Positions 55,510 through 64,000 of a DNA stretch of 64,000 nt are shown here, in pieces. The translations under genes and the position numbers were made by a program. Numbering within the stretch: the first letter of the stretch is position 1; each line of letters starts with the position of its first letter. The DNA comes from Rhizobium sp. BT04 (lineage in GTDB: Bacteria; Pseudomonadota; Alphaproteobacteria; Rhizobiales; Rhizobiaceae): contig NZ_CP125652.1 of assembly GCF_030053135.1 (NCBI RefSeq), forward strand, positions 620,001-684,000, in the 5' to 3' direction. The notes beneath the pieces are model-generated. The model saw only the letters and a list, made by a program, of their open reading frames with translations. It did no database searches and was not told the origin of the DNA.

Positions 55510-57654
55510 CTATTCCTGCGGTGTTGGGATGACTTTTGATGGCCTCTGGAGTTCCGACGCGGCGGCGGTTGCCGCTGCATCCGTGCCGCTGGAGACATGA
55601 ACCGTCGGAGTTGCGAACTGGATGCCTTTTTCCGCGAATGTCTTCTTGAGCATGGCGAGTGCCTTTCGGCGAACGGCGAATTGTTCGCCGGGTTTCGCCA
55701 TGAACTTCAGACGAATCTGCACGCCATAGTCCGCCATTTGCTCAATCCCTTGCATTTTCAAGGGCTCGATGATGTTGGGTCCGAGTTCGGCATCCTCCAG
55801 AAGCTCGACGCCGATGCGCTTGATGGTCTTGCGGACTTCCTCGAGATCGCTGTCATAGTTCAGGGTAAGCGTAATGATGTCGATCACCCAGTCGCGGCTG
55901 AGGTTTTGCACCGCGCCGAGTTCGCCGAACGGAACGATGGTGACCGGACCGCGGTGATGTCGCAGGCGGATCGATCGCAGCGAGAAGCCTTCGACCGTCC
56001 CTTTATATCTCGCCGCCTGAATGTATTCGCCGATGCGAAAGGCATCGTCGAACAGATAAAAGACGCCTGAAATGATGTCCTTGACGAGTGTTTGTGCACC
56101 GAAGCCGACGGCTATGCCGACGACACCGGCGCCCGCCAGCAGCGGTCCGATCTGGACGCCAACGGCATCCAGGATCATCAGGAAACCGACAGCTCCGATC
56201 GCCAGGAACAACACGTTGCGAAGAATGGGCAGGAGGGTATTCAACCGCTGACGCCGGCGCACCTCGGGGCCGTCCTGATGCCCCGCCTCTGCGCTTCGCG
56301 AGGCCACCGCCATCTGGCTGTCGATGAGGGTGCTTGCGAGTTTCCAGATAACGTCGGTCACCAGCAGCACGATCACGATGCGGATTCCTGCGCGGATCAA
56401 CCGCGTGGTCACCGTTTCGGCTGCGGCGAGGTCACCGAGATTGACGTTCCACGATCGGGCAATCAGGAGCGCGGCAACCACAATGAGGCCGTTACGCAGC
56501 GTTTGCATGATGACGACAGACCATCCGACGATGGTGGGATCTTCGACCGCCTGCCCCTCCCCGGATTGTATGATGCGCCGAATGATATCATGCGCCACCG
56601 AAACGGTAAGCGGCAGAAGCGTGATGACGAACACCGTCCAGAATGCACCGCGGAGCCCGGACACCCATAGCAGCCACGATAGGATGATGCTCGCGCTGAA
56701 GCCGACACAGACCAGCCGGTTCACGGGTGGCCCGTCGGAACGAAAGTGCCGCAGCCAGATCATGACGATCAAAGCGATTGAAACGACACCGAACCATGCC
56801 GCAGTAAAGAGATCGACCAGGATGGGCAAAGCCCCGATCGTCCGGATCACCTCGATAATGGCCCAGCCAGCCGCCAGCACTGCGACGATTGCGAGGAGCC
56901 AGTAGTACCAGAACCAGGCAAGCGATGTGACAAGCGTTAGCAGCCGCATATGTGGCAGGCGGGCGCCCGGCGCGATGACGACGCGGCCGATAAGAACGCC
57001 AAGGCGCAGCATGAGCGCGGCTGATAGCAGGATGAGCGCGATATCGCGGAACACGGCAGGCCATGGAAAGAGGATAAACGCGCCGAGGCTTCCGATCAGG
57101 TAACCGACCAGCGCAAGAAGACCCATTGAAAGCCGGGCAACGTGCAGCTTGATCCGCTGCCGCACGGTGTCGGCAGGCGCGGTCAGCACAAAATGGAGAA
57201 GCCCTCGCCCGGACCACCAGGCGAGGCGCTGCGCGACGAATCCGCCTGCAACGAAGAGTGCGACCGCCAAGATCAGGCCGACAGGGTCGATATGATTATC
57301 TGTTTGGAAGGCGCGGACCGCCGCCTGGATCTGACCCGGGAGGGTCGGGACGGCATTGACGAGTGCGAGTAGCCTCTGGCGCAAATCCTGTAACGAAGTG
57401 GCAATCGATGGTGGCGGCGTCTCTTGCGAGACCGCTACAGGCTGCGCCGGTTCCTGATTGCCGGGAACGATCCGATTGACCAGCGCGCGTCCAGCCTCAT
57501 CGTTCGGCAATTCGATCATAACCCGGATCGGCGCCGAACTGGTCGTTTCGGCCGCCGGGGCGGGGTTTGCGCCGGCGAGCAGAAGCGTTGAAAATACCAC
57601 CGTCAGGAATGTGGATACTCTGCCGAAGAAATGACGGTCGTCGTTGATGCGCAT
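55510..57654 (-). CDS. MscS-family mechanosensitive ion channel (large, multi-span)
   Basis: A 714-residue envelope protein with a signal peptide (STFLTVVFSTLLLAGANPAPA), a periplasmic domain of about 100 residues, then about ten hydrophobic spans. The MscS pore region reads GVQIGPLLAGAGVVGIAVGF-GAQTLVKDIISG (TM3 with alternating Gly and Ala), followed by the beta domain DDAFRIGEYIQAARYKGTVE, RSIRLRHHRGPVTIVPFGEL and the alpha/beta C-terminal domain. The last 50 residues are Ala/Ser-rich. It opens when membrane tension rises and protects against hypo-osmotic shock; the size is closer to MscK/YbdG-type channels than to small MscS. The 149 nt upstream (57655-57803) contain nothing notable. Confidence 0.92.
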   Translation of the reverse strand: MRINDDRHFFGRVSTFLTVVFSTLLLAGANPAPAAETTSSAPIRVMIELPNDEAGRALVNRIVPGNQEPAQPVAVSQETPPPSIATSLQDLRQRLLALVNAVPTLPGQIQAAVRAFQTDNHIDPVGLILAVALFVAGGFVAQRLAWWSGRGLLHFVLTAPADTVRQRIKLHVARLSMGLLALVGYLIGSLGAFILFPWPAVFRDIALILLSAALMLRLGVLIGRVVIAPGARLPHMRLLTLVTSLAWFWYYWLLAIVAVLAAGWAIIEVIRTIGALPILVDLFTAAWFGVVSIALIVMIWLRHFRSDGPPVNRLVCVGFSASIILSWLLWVSGLRGAFWTVFVITLLPLTVSVAHDIIRRIIQSGEGQAVEDPTIVGWSVVIMQTLRNGLIVVAALLIARSWNVNLGDLAAAETVTTRLIRAGIRIVIVLLVTDVIWKLASTLIDSQMAVASRSAEAGHQDGPEVRRRQRLNTLLPILRNVLFLAIGAVGFLMILDAVGVQIGPLLAGAGVVGIAVGFGAQTLVKDIISGVFYLFDDAFRIGEYIQAARYKGTVEGFSLRSIRLRHHRGPVTIVPFGELGAVQNLSRDWVIDIITLTLNYDSDLEEVRKTIKRIGVELLEDAELGPNIIEPLKMQGIEQMADYGVQIRLKFMAKPGEQFAVRRKALAMLKKTFAEKGIQFATPTVHVSSGTDAAATAAASELQRPSKVIPTPQE

Positions 57655-57803
57655 GTAGCCGTGATCCCCGCGAAGTTGTCGTCGCTTCTGCTTGGTTGAA
57701 GGAAGCTTCGGACTTTGTGAAGCGTTGCACCATCAACGTCAATCGACGAACCTGTCCGGCGGATGCAGACCCGACTGCTGCCTCTGAGCAAATCTGCGGT
57801 TGC

Positions 57804-59129
57804 TCATAACCGCACCGACTTGAACCCTGCCCTGATCTCCTGACTGAAGAGTTCCGGCTCCTCCCAGGCCGCGAAGTGGCCGCCCTTGGAGACGCGGTTG
57901 TAATAGATGAGCTTCGGATAGGCCTTGGACAGCCAGTGCTTTGGTGGCTTGTAGACCTCTCCGGGGAATATTGTAACGGCGACCGGCACTTTGACGGCGG
58001 TGAGCTTGGCGCCGGACATGGCGTTTTCCCAATAGATACGGCCACTCGAGGGGCCGGTGTTCGTCAGCCAGTACAGCGTGATGTTGTCGAGGATGGCATC
58101 CTTGCCAAGCGCCTGTTCGGGATCGCCCGGGGTGAACACCCAGTCGGCGATCTTATCGTAGAGCCAGGCGGCGAGGCCGACCGGAGAATCCGCAATGCCG
58201 TAGCCGATCGTCTCCGGGCGCGTGCTCATAATCGCGGCGTAGCCGAAGCCGTTGTTGAGAAAGTCCCGCGCCTCATCGAAGACGATCCTCTCATCCGCAG
58301 ACAGACTATCGGGAGCCAGCCCCCCATTTTTGAGTGCCTGGGCTGCGCCCGATGGGAGCGTCGTGGCCCGCTCGATCCTGTTGACGTGGATTGCGAGCAG
58401 CCCATCGGGCGCCTGGCGACCCAAGGCATCGCTGATGATCGCGCCCCAGTCGCCGCCTTGCGCGACGTAGCTGTTATAGTCGAGCCGCTTCATCAGCACG
58501 TCCCAGGCAGCCGCTATTCGCTGCGGGTTCCAACCCGTTGCCGGCGGTTTTCCGGAGAAACCGAATCCCGGGATCGACGGTATCACCAGGTGGAAAGCAT
58601 CATCAGCCGTGCCGCCATGCGCCGTCGGGTCCGTGAGCGGCCCGATGACATCCAGCAGCTCGAATACCGACCCTGGCCAGCCGTGGGTCATGATCAGCGG
58701 TAGCGCGTTTTGATGGCGCGAGCGAACATGGATGAAATGGATGTCCAGTCCATCGATATTGGTGAGAAACTGCGGAAGACTGTTCAGCCTGCTCTCCGCG
58801 TTCCGCCAGTCGTGGGACGATTGCCAATAGCGCACCAGTTCCTTCAACCTGTCGGGCTGGACGCCCTGCGAACGATTCATGACGGTTTCGCCGTCGGGCC
58901 ACCGGGTCTCGGCGAGGCGCCGCCTGAGATCTGCCAGCGCCGCCTCAGGGACCTCAACCTTGAACGGTCGGATCTCCTCGGACGCGGCGCCGACGACGTC
59001 AGCAGCGTCGGATGTGCGTGGCAGGAGAGCGGCAGACATGCCGGCCGCCGCACCCCCCAACAGCAGTGAGCGTCGTGACATATGCCCGAGCTTCAAGGAG
59101 TGGCTATGTTTCAAAGAGGTCAGTGCCAT
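57804..59129 (-). CDS. Epoxide hydrolase (EHN family), Tat-exported
   Basis: A 441-residue alpha/beta hydrolase with the epoxide-hydrolase N-terminal cap domain. Residues 1-45 carry a twin-arginine signal, with SRRSLLLGGAAAGMSAALLP. The EHN domain (about 55-160) starts IRPFKVEVPEAALADLRRRL. The catalytic core has MTHGWPGSVFELLDVIGPL (HGWP oxyanion motif), the nucleophile in AQGGDWGAIISDALG, and a late His near SKGGHFAAWEEPELF. It adds water to an epoxide in the periplasm. The ATG at 59129 has AAAGGA upstream; the frame is open much further without homology. It is divergent from another alpha/beta hydrolase across a 426-nt region with two palindromes. Confidence 0.92.
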   Translation of the reverse strand: MALTSLKHSHSLKLGHMSRRSLLLGGAAAGMSAALLPRTSDAADVVGAASEEIRPFKVEVPEAALADLRRRLAETRWPDGETVMNRSQGVQPDRLKELVRYWQSSHDWRNAESRLNSLPQFLTNIDGLDIHFIHVRSRHQNALPLIMTHGWPGSVFELLDVIGPLTDPTAHGGTADDAFHLVIPSIPGFGFSGKPPATGWNPQRIAAAWDVLMKRLDYNSYVAQGGDWGAIISDALGRQAPDGLLAIHVNRIERATTLPSGAAQALKNGGLAPDSLSADERIVFDEARDFLNNGFGYAAIMSTRPETIGYGIADSPVGLAAWLYDKIADWVFTPGDPEQALGKDAILDNITLYWLTNTGPSSGRIYWENAMSGAKLTAVKVPVAVTIFPGEVYKPPKHWLSKAYPKLIYYNRVSKGGHFAAWEEPELFSQEIRAGFKSVRL

Positions 59130-59378
59130 GACACGTGTCCTTTCATGACATCGAGGGTCAACGGACAGATTTTCGACAAGGGAAGCCCCAGGTGACCAAT
59201 CGGTCGCCACTTCGGACGCCCTGCCCTCGCCGACATCCCTGGCCGAGCGCGCCACACGGTCGGGGATAAATAGCGGCTGACGGGAGTTGAACCTGATCGG
59301 TTTGCGCTCCTCGTGCTTGTACTCGATGACTATCAGTTCTTCCTTATATTGTCGCGGACCGGCCGGCACCTTGGAAAA

Positions 59379-59393
59379 GTGAGAGGCACCCTC
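59379..59393. promoter_or_regulatory. Palindrome GAGAGG-N3-CCTCTC, left copy
   Basis: The core GAGAGGCACCCTCTC at 59381-59395 is a palindrome with a 3-nt centre. With its flanks (AAGTGAGAGG...CTCTCG, 59377-59396) it is repeated in inverted orientation at 59442-59461 with one mismatch. It lies in the shared upstream region of the epoxide hydrolase and alpha/beta hydrolase genes. Confidence 0.6.
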
Positions 59394-59441
59394 TCGGTTA
59401 GATGCCAGCCTTGGGCAGCCGCGGTGCAGCGCTACCGCCAT

Positions 59442-59461
59442 CGAGAGGGTACCTCTCACTT
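59442..59461. promoter_or_regulatory. Palindrome GAGAGG-N3-CCTCTC, right copy
   Basis: CGAGAGGGTACCTCTCACTT is the inverted partner of 59377-59396. The centres of the two palindromes are about 63 bp apart, about six helical turns, so one dimeric regulator could bind both on the same face of DNA. The rest of the 426-nt interval (59130-59555) has no recognised feature. Confidence 0.6.
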
Positions 59462-59555
59462 TCTCCGGCTACTGCGCTCCGACGCCGTGCTCAATTATGT
59501 CAGGAGACAACCGGCTTTGAGCTTTGGCTGAGCGCCATTCAGGAAAGGACATCCT

Positions 59556-60506
59556 ATGTCTAAGGGCAAAATCGTAAAAACGGCTGCATCGGTCGCAGCA
59601 ACTCCTTCTTCCTATACGTCTGAAATCGTCGCTTCCGGAGACGCCGCGCACGACGCTGTCGACTTCATCGAGATCGACGAGATCCTGACGCTGAGAAGGA
59701 TGATTGTCCGAGCCCCGGCGCCAAAAGGCACCGTGCTTTTCCTGCATGGATTTCCGGAAACGCTGACGGTTTGGAAGGGAATCGCGACCGCGCTTGCGCG
59801 CGACTACGACGTCCATGCCTTCGATTGGCCGGGCTATGGGCAGTCGTCGCGCCCGGTTTCTGAACGCTTTTCCTATGCACCGAAGGCCTACGCCCAGGTA
59901 CTGAGAGCCTATATCGAGCGGGCAGGCATCGACCGATCGAAGCTCGTGATCTATGCGACTGATATCGCCGCCCTCCCCGTCCTGCTGCTCGCTCTCGATG
60001 AACCGACGATCGCCAGACGGATCATCGTCGGTGACTTCGCGCCGTTCGACCGGCCGCACTACATGTGGGAGAACCTGCAGAACCTCAAAGCCGAGCCGAC
60101 CGCCTCCCCGACCCGCGCCTACATGAACAAGACGAGCGACGAGATCCTTCAGAACGTGCACAGGCGCGGCCTCTCTCCTACCGCGCAATTCGATCTACCG
60201 ACAGACGTGCAGCAAGACATGGCCCGCTCCTGGCGCCTCGATGGCGTCACGTCGGCGGATGCTTTCGCCCACTACTACGCGAATTTCACCCGCGACCAGA
60301 ACTTCCTCGAGGCAAACCTCCACCGCCTGAAGACGCCCGTGAAGGTGATCTGGGGCGAGAAGGACCTCTACATCAGAAGCGAGATGGGCATCGAGTTCGC
60401 CGGCAAGATCGGTGCAAAAGTCGATATCCTCTTGGGTGTCGGGCACTTTCCGCACCTTCAGAACCCGAAACAAACGATTGAAGAGATCCGTACATCATTC
60501 GGATAA
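59556..60506 (+). CDS. Alpha/beta hydrolase (haloalkane dehalogenase / epoxide hydrolase-like)
   Basis: A 316-residue alpha/beta hydrolase. The oxyanion motif is FLHGFPETLTVWKGIATALA, then HAFDWPGYGQSS. The nucleophile elbow reads VIYATDIAALPVLL, with Asp at the nucleophile position and no GxSxG, as in dehalogenases and epoxide hydrolases. The acid and His follow in VIWGEKDLYIRSE and VGHFPHLQNPKQT. The N-terminal 35 residues are Ala/Ser/Lys-rich without a clear signal. AGGAAAGGACATCCT precedes the ATG. It is divergent from the epoxide hydrolase gene and converges with the LysR gene, overlapping it by 12 nt. The true substrate is unknown. Confidence 0.87.
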   Translation: MSKGKIVKTAASVAATPSSYTSEIVASGDAAHDAVDFIEIDEILTLRRMIVRAPAPKGTVLFLHGFPETLTVWKGIATALARDYDVHAFDWPGYGQSSRPVSERFSYAPKAYAQVLRAYIERAGIDRSKLVIYATDIAALPVLLLALDEPTIARRIIVGDFAPFDRPHYMWENLQNLKAEPTASPTRAYMNKTSDEILQNVHRRGLSPTAQFDLPTDVQQDMARSWRLDGVTSADAFAHYYANFTRDQNFLEANLHRLKTPVKVIWGEKDLYIRSEMGIEFAGKIGAKVDILLGVGHFPHLQNPKQTIEEIRTSFG

Positions 60507-61397
60507 TGCTATATTTTGTTGCGCCCGCAACCGCGGCACCGCCCAATCGACGAAAGCCCGTACCTTCAAGGCGAGAAGCCCCTGGCGCGCGTAGACGATA
60601 TGAATGGGCTGCGGTGCGCCGTCGAAATCGCGCAAGATGGGAACGAGCGCGCCGGACGCCAGTTCGTCAGAAACCTGATAGTCGAACAGCCGCGCGATCC
60701 CCGCCCCGCCGACAGCCGCCGCAACACAGTTCGCTGCGGTATTCACTTCCAGCCGGTTGCGGGGCGCCGCCTCCATAGGCGTGCCGTCGACGTCGAACGT
60801 CCAGAAGAACGTTCTCTTGTTAAAGATGATTCCGTCGCGATCGATGAGATCGCCGGGACGCTCCGGCATGCCGTGCCGCTCGAGATAGGCGGGGCTCGCA
60901 CAGGTCAGCAGCCGGAACTCCCCAACCTTGACGGCATGGAGCGCGCTGTCGGCGAGGTCCCCGAGACGGATCGCGATATCCACCTGCTCGGAGACGAGAT
61001 CGACCGTGCGGTCGAGCGACAGAAGGTTCAGCGACACTTCCGGGTATTTTTCCATGAAGCTCAGCGCGACAGGAAGAACGTACCGGTTCCCGTATTCGAC
61101 CGGCATCGTGATCGTGAGCACACCACGGGGTGTCTGGTATTCCCCGGAAGCCCTTCGTTCGGCCTCCTCGAGATCCGCCATGATCTTTCTGGCAGCATCG
61201 ACATAGTCGCGTCCGGCATCGGTGAGCTGAAGATTGCGGCTGGTGCGGACGATGAGGTTCGCCCCGAGATGTCGCTCAAGTTCGGCCACCTTCCGGCTGA
61301 CGCTCGGCAGTGGCGCGCTCAGCTTCCTGCTGCCGGCGGAGATGCTCCCGGCATCGACGACCGCCAGCAATATGCGCATCGCTTCAAGACGATCCAT
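60495..61397 (-). CDS. LysR-family transcriptional regulator
   Basis: A 300-residue regulator. Residues 1-60 form the winged helix-turn-helix (MDRLEAMRILLAVVDAGSIS, then AGSRKLSAPLPSVSRKVAEL). The effector domain follows (RGVLTITMPVEYGNRYVLPV, LLSLDRTVDLVSEQVDIAIR, FWTFDVDGTPMEAAPRNRLE). The ATG at 61397 is the family start; the frame continues 25 codons upstream. Its last 12 nt overlap the end of the alpha/beta hydrolase gene in the opposite direction, so it may regulate that gene or the divergent epoxide hydrolase. Confidence 0.93.
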   Translation of the reverse strand: MDRLEAMRILLAVVDAGSISAGSRKLSAPLPSVSRKVAELERHLGANLIVRTSRNLQLTDAGRDYVDAARKIMADLEEAERRASGEYQTPRGVLTITMPVEYGNRYVLPVALSFMEKYPEVSLNLLSLDRTVDLVSEQVDIAIRLGDLADSALHAVKVGEFRLLTCASPAYLERHGMPERPGDLIDRDGIIFNKRTFFWTFDVDGTPMEAAPRNRLEVNTAANCVAAAVGGAGIARLFDYQVSDELASGALVPILRDFDGAPQPIHIVYARQGLLALKVRAFVDWAVPRLRAQQNIALSE

Positions 61398-61517
61398 CGG
61401 CCACCGCCCGTGAGATACCGCTTCTGTTTCGTGTCTTCGAGAGTCCGATGTTCGCAACGTACTTAACCGCACGTCGCTCAGACTATCACCTTGCGCCGGG
61501 CCGCGGACAATCGATTC

Positions 61518-62207
61518 CTAGTCGAGCAGCTTGCGTATCGCCATGATCCCCTTTGCAGCATCCGACCAGGACTGGCGCCAGATCAGAACGCCGACGCTGA
61601 GGATGGTCGCAACAATGAACGGGATTGGCCCGATGAACCAGAAGGCGGCCGCGACGGTGAAGTAGTAGGATCGGACGCCGACGCTGAACGAACGAAGCGC
61701 AGGGTTCAACACCAGGGTGAGCGCGTTCGTCCAGCCGGCGATGTCCCTGTCTTCATCACGGGAGGGGCTCGCCCCGATCGCCGCCAGGCAGTAGTTGATC
61801 TGCCGCACCGCCCATATGAAATCGGATAGGCCGCGCAGCAGCGTCGCCATGATCAGGAGGACCTTGCACTGGAAAAACCAGGCAGGGTCCTGAGCCGCAA
61901 ACATCGCGATCAGGCCACCCGATCCATAATTCGGCTCCATGAACAGCGCGCCGCTCAGCCCGACGATGACGATGAGATTGGCGGAGCCGAAGAAGGATGC
62001 CGAATTGATCGTGTGCCCGAGGATCGCGGCGTCGCCGATAAAATTATTGTCTCGCGTCAGGACCTCCCGCATCCAGGCCGCGCGAACGCGCACCATGTCG
62101 ACGGAAAGACTGTCGTTCCTTCTCGGCCACCCTGCTGCCATCAAAGGCTCGACCGCCACCCAGACGAGAAGGAAGAAAACGATCGCCACAACGTTCAGAA
62201 AATCCAT
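61518..62207 (-). CDS. DUF599-family membrane protein
   Basis: A 229-residue integral membrane protein with four to five spans. It starts MDFLNVVAIVFFLLVWVAVE, then has VRAAWMREVLTRDNNFIGDA, NSASFFGSANLIVIVGLSGA, KVLLIMATLLRGLSDFIWAV and a glycine/proline-poor C-terminal pair of helices, all as in DUF599 proteins. The function is unknown. It lies between a LysR gene and the pxp genes, all on the reverse strand, with gaps of about 100 nt on each side. Confidence 0.9.
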   Translation of the reverse strand: MDFLNVVAIVFFLLVWVAVEPLMAAGWPRRNDSLSVDMVRVRAAWMREVLTRDNNFIGDAAILGHTINSASFFGSANLIVIVGLSGALFMEPNYGSGGLIAMFAAQDPAWFFQCKVLLIMATLLRGLSDFIWAVRQINYCLAAIGASPSRDEDRDIAGWTNALTLVLNPALRSFSVGVRSYYFTVAAAFWFIGPIPFIVATILSVGVLIWRQSWSDAAKGIMAIRKLLD

Positions 62208-62304
62208 GGTGCCCCCGAACTGAAACTGGATTTTCCTGAACAGTACTTCGAGCTAACGGCAGCTCCAAGCGTCTGTCGCCGCCCTGCCCTTCAGATCGAC
62301 ACGC

Positions 62305-63264
62305 CTATATAAGGGCGTTGCATGGATCGCGGACCGCCGCAAGGTAACGGGACATCGTCGCAGCCCGAAGCCGGATGTGCTCGCTCGCCTGCTGCGGCGT
62401 CACGGCCAGGAAACCGACATGGTCGCGTGGGCGCAGCTGAACGAAGGCGTCCAGATCTGAATCCACCACCGTTGCGATCTTGGGATAGCCTCCGGTCGTC
62501 TGGTGGTCGGCCAGCAGAATGGTGGCGACGCCGTCTCCAGCCACCTGCACCGAGCCCCGCACGATCGCTTCCGATGGCATGTCCAGCGCGACGCTTGGCG
62601 CAAGCGACGGACCTTGGAGGCGCACTCCCATGCGGTCATAGGCGTCGCTCAGGCGGAAAGCTGACGACAGGAAATTCGACAAGGTTTCCTTCGAGAAGAA
62701 CCGATCCTGCGGACCGACCACCACACGCAGCTCGGATCGCGGTCTTGCTATGACCGGACATGTGATCGGACCATGTCGATCATCGCGCACGTCCGGATCG
62801 GCTATAGTGAGCGTCTGCCCGGTTGCAAGGCGCCCGCCGCCGAGGCCGGAGAGGCTGTGAGTCGACATGCTGCCCAGCCAGGTCTTTGCCTCGATGTGAC
62901 CGGCGAAGGCCAGATAGGTCCAGCTTCCCCAGTGTCCCGGGCGGATCGCCAGCCGCTCCCCGGCCCTCAGCGTGGCGACCATCCATGCGCCACGCTTGTC
63001 GCCGGCATGCTCTACGATGAAGCCTCCTCCCGCGACAGCAAACGTAACTTCCCCCGATAGGCAGTCGAGAACCAGGCCGCCCATGGAGACTTCGATTGCC
63101 GGCTGACTAGTAGGATTGCCGACGGCGGCGTTGGCGGCTGCAAACGAGGTCCTGTCCATCGGACCGGAGGCCGGAACGCCGTACCGCATCAATCCGTGAC
63201 GTCCTCCGTCCTGGACCGCGACGTGAGGACCCGCGAAGTTGATTGCAAGGACGGCTTCGCTCAT
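62305..63264 (-). CDS. pxpC: 5-oxoprolinase subunit C (PxpC / KipA-like)
   Basis: A 319-residue protein of the biotin-dependent carboxyltransferase-like family. Signatures are GGRHGLMRYGVPASGPMDRT near the start, NPTSQPAIEVSMGGLVLDC, then RPGHWGSWTYLAFAGHIEAK and, near the end, LADHQTTGGYPKIATVVDSD. With PxpA and PxpB it cleaves 5-oxoproline (pyroglutamate) with ATP to give glutamate. The start at 63264 overlaps pxpB by 4 nt (ATGA); the open frame is 56 codons longer but has no homology there. pxpA is not inside this window. Confidence 0.93.
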   Translation of the reverse strand: MSEAVLAINFAGPHVAVQDGGRHGLMRYGVPASGPMDRTSFAAANAAVGNPTSQPAIEVSMGGLVLDCLSGEVTFAVAGGGFIVEHAGDKRGAWMVATLRAGERLAIRPGHWGSWTYLAFAGHIEAKTWLGSMSTHSLSGLGGGRLATGQTLTIADPDVRDDRHGPITCPVIARPRSELRVVVGPQDRFFSKETLSNFLSSAFRLSDAYDRMGVRLQGPSLAPSVALDMPSEAIVRGSVQVAGDGVATILLADHQTTGGYPKIATVVDSDLDAFVQLRPRDHVGFLAVTPQQASEHIRLRAATMSRYLAAVRDPCNALI

Positions 63265-63968
63265 GCGAGGCGCCTCGCGTCGAATTCGGCCCTCGATATG
63301 CGGCGGAAACGTACCGCGTCGCCGACGTCGAAAAGGAACGGACGATCGTTGGACGCGGCGTCGAGGATCTTCGTCGGCGAGCGGCCGATGACCCACCAAC
63401 CGGTCGGCATGGTAAGCGTGCTCACCAGGCACTGCGGACCGGCGATCAGCACGCTTCCGGCGGCGATGCCGCGAATAGGCGCCGGCTTCCTCGGCTGCTG
63501 AATGGCTTTGGGCACGCCTGCAAGGTAAGCGTAGCCGGGAGCGAAGCCGTACATGAAGACGCTGTAGTCGCCGGAGAGATGGGCGGATATAACGTCTTCC
63601 GGCGATAATCCGCTTGCCTCGGCGACGGCGGCAAGGTCGGGCGCAAGATCAGGATCGTAGCAGACTTCGACTTCGCGCATTGCTCCAATCGTCTCTGGAA
63701 CCTCAGCTCCCAGACGCTCAGCAATGGCCGCCTCCGTCGTGCGATGATCGGCCACGAGCGGATCGAAGCATACGAGAATGCTGGCATAGGCCGGAACGGC
63801 TTCGACGAATCCTTGAAAGGGTGCCGTCTTCAAGGCGGCATCCAGCTTGACGACCTGATCGTGGATCCGTTTGTCGATGGTCGTGCCGAATTCGACGAGC
63901 ACCGCGTGCCCGCCCACCGGGCGGTAGTTCGGAACGCTGCCGGACGATGCGGACGGGTCCTGTGACAA
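63261..63968 (-). CDS. pxpB: 5-oxoprolinase subunit B (PxpB / KipI-like)
   Basis: A 235-residue cyclophilin-like-fold protein. It has YRPVGGHAVLVEFGTTIDKR at the start, then DLAAVAEASGLSPEDVISAH, and the most conserved segment YMFGFAPGYAYLAGVPKAI-like (here VFMYGFAPGYAYLAGVPKAI). Its partner is PxpC. The start is a TTG (63968) because no ATG or GTG fits the family N-terminus. The gene begins 1 nt after the stop codon of a further reverse-strand gene that continues beyond the window. Confidence 0.93.
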   Translation of the reverse strand: MSQDPSASSGSVPNYRPVGGHAVLVEFGTTIDKRIHDQVVKLDAALKTAPFQGFVEAVPAYASILVCFDPLVADHRTTEAAIAERLGAEVPETIGAMREVEVCYDPDLAPDLAAVAEASGLSPEDVISAHLSGDYSVFMYGFAPGYAYLAGVPKAIQQPRKPAPIRGIAAGSVLIAGPQCLVSTLTMPTGWWVIGRSPTKILDAASNDRPFLFDVGDAVRFRRISRAEFDARRLA

Positions 63969-63969
63969 A

Positions 63970-64000
63970 TCAGTCGGCGCCTTCGATCAGAAGGAAGTCC
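63970..64000 (-). CDS. C-terminal end of an unidentified gene, cut by the window edge
   Basis: Nine codons ending DFLLIEGAD and a TGA stop at 63970-63972 lie immediately upstream of pxpB in the same direction. The spacing suggests the same operon (for example pxpA or a biotin carboxylase or carrier subunit), but the fragment is too short to identify. Confidence 0.45.
   Translation of the reverse strand, partial: DFLLIEGAD

Overview
The window looks like a chromosomal stretch of a fast-growing Rhizobium of the R. etli / R. leguminosarum type. The evidence is high GC, an alphaproteobacterial LexA box (GAAC-N7-GAAC), the glnB-glnA pair behind a sigma-54 promoter, the order uvrA / ssb / marC / gyrA / coaD / two cyclophilins / queA / tgt, an IalB-like secreted protein, a RIME-like intergenic repeat and Aap-type amino-acid ABC transporters. 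No tRNA, rRNA or CRISPR array was seen.

Layout. 1-8.2 kb: partial GrpB-family gene, a DsbA/FrnE-like oxidoreductase, a YejA-like peptide-binding protein, IalB-like protein, hspQ, glnA, glnB and the NAD(P)HX repair enzyme. 8.2-22 kb is housekeeping: DUF72, GNAT, uvrA, ssb, marC, gyrA, three very small membrane-protein genes (one not previously listed as an ORF over 60 aa), coaD, ppiA, ppiB, queA, tgt. 22-28.7 kb: DUF4864 protein, a FabF paralogue, an HxlR regulator with its operator, a large RTX/glycosidase-like secreted protein, a decayed GH13 (branching-enzyme-like) pseudogene and two small hypothetical genes. 28.9-35 kb: a sugar/glycerol-phosphate type ABC transporter operon led by a metallophosphoesterase and closed by a convergent LacI regulator. 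35-44.6 kb: M16 protease, ureohydrolase, a plsY copy broken by an amber codon, a cyclase/TPR relic, a peroxiredoxin-like protein and an intact 1081-residue zinc-ribbon/cyclase/ATPase/TPR protein. 44.8-55.4 kb is an accessory catabolic island. 55.5-64 kb: MscS-type channel, epoxide hydrolase and alpha/beta hydrolase genes sharing a paired-palindrome region, LysR regulator, DUF599 protein and the pxpB/pxpC 5-oxoprolinase genes.

The most interesting part is 44.8-55.4 kb. An Aap-like transporter operon ends in dsdA (D-serine dehydratase). A LysR gene separates it from a divergent glyA-like / folD / purU operon, which is followed by the first 34 codons of a D-amino-acid dehydrogenase (dadA) cut off by an IS remnant. 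The GlyA-like enzyme has non-standard residues at several positions that are almost invariant in serine hydroxymethyltransferase. I propose that it is a 2-methylserine / 2-hydroxymethylserine hydroxymethyltransferase, and that the island imports alpha-substituted serines and releases D-serine (to DsdA) or D-alanine (to DadA) plus a one-carbon unit that FolD and PurU discharge as formate. The enzyme families are well supported; the pathway is inference.
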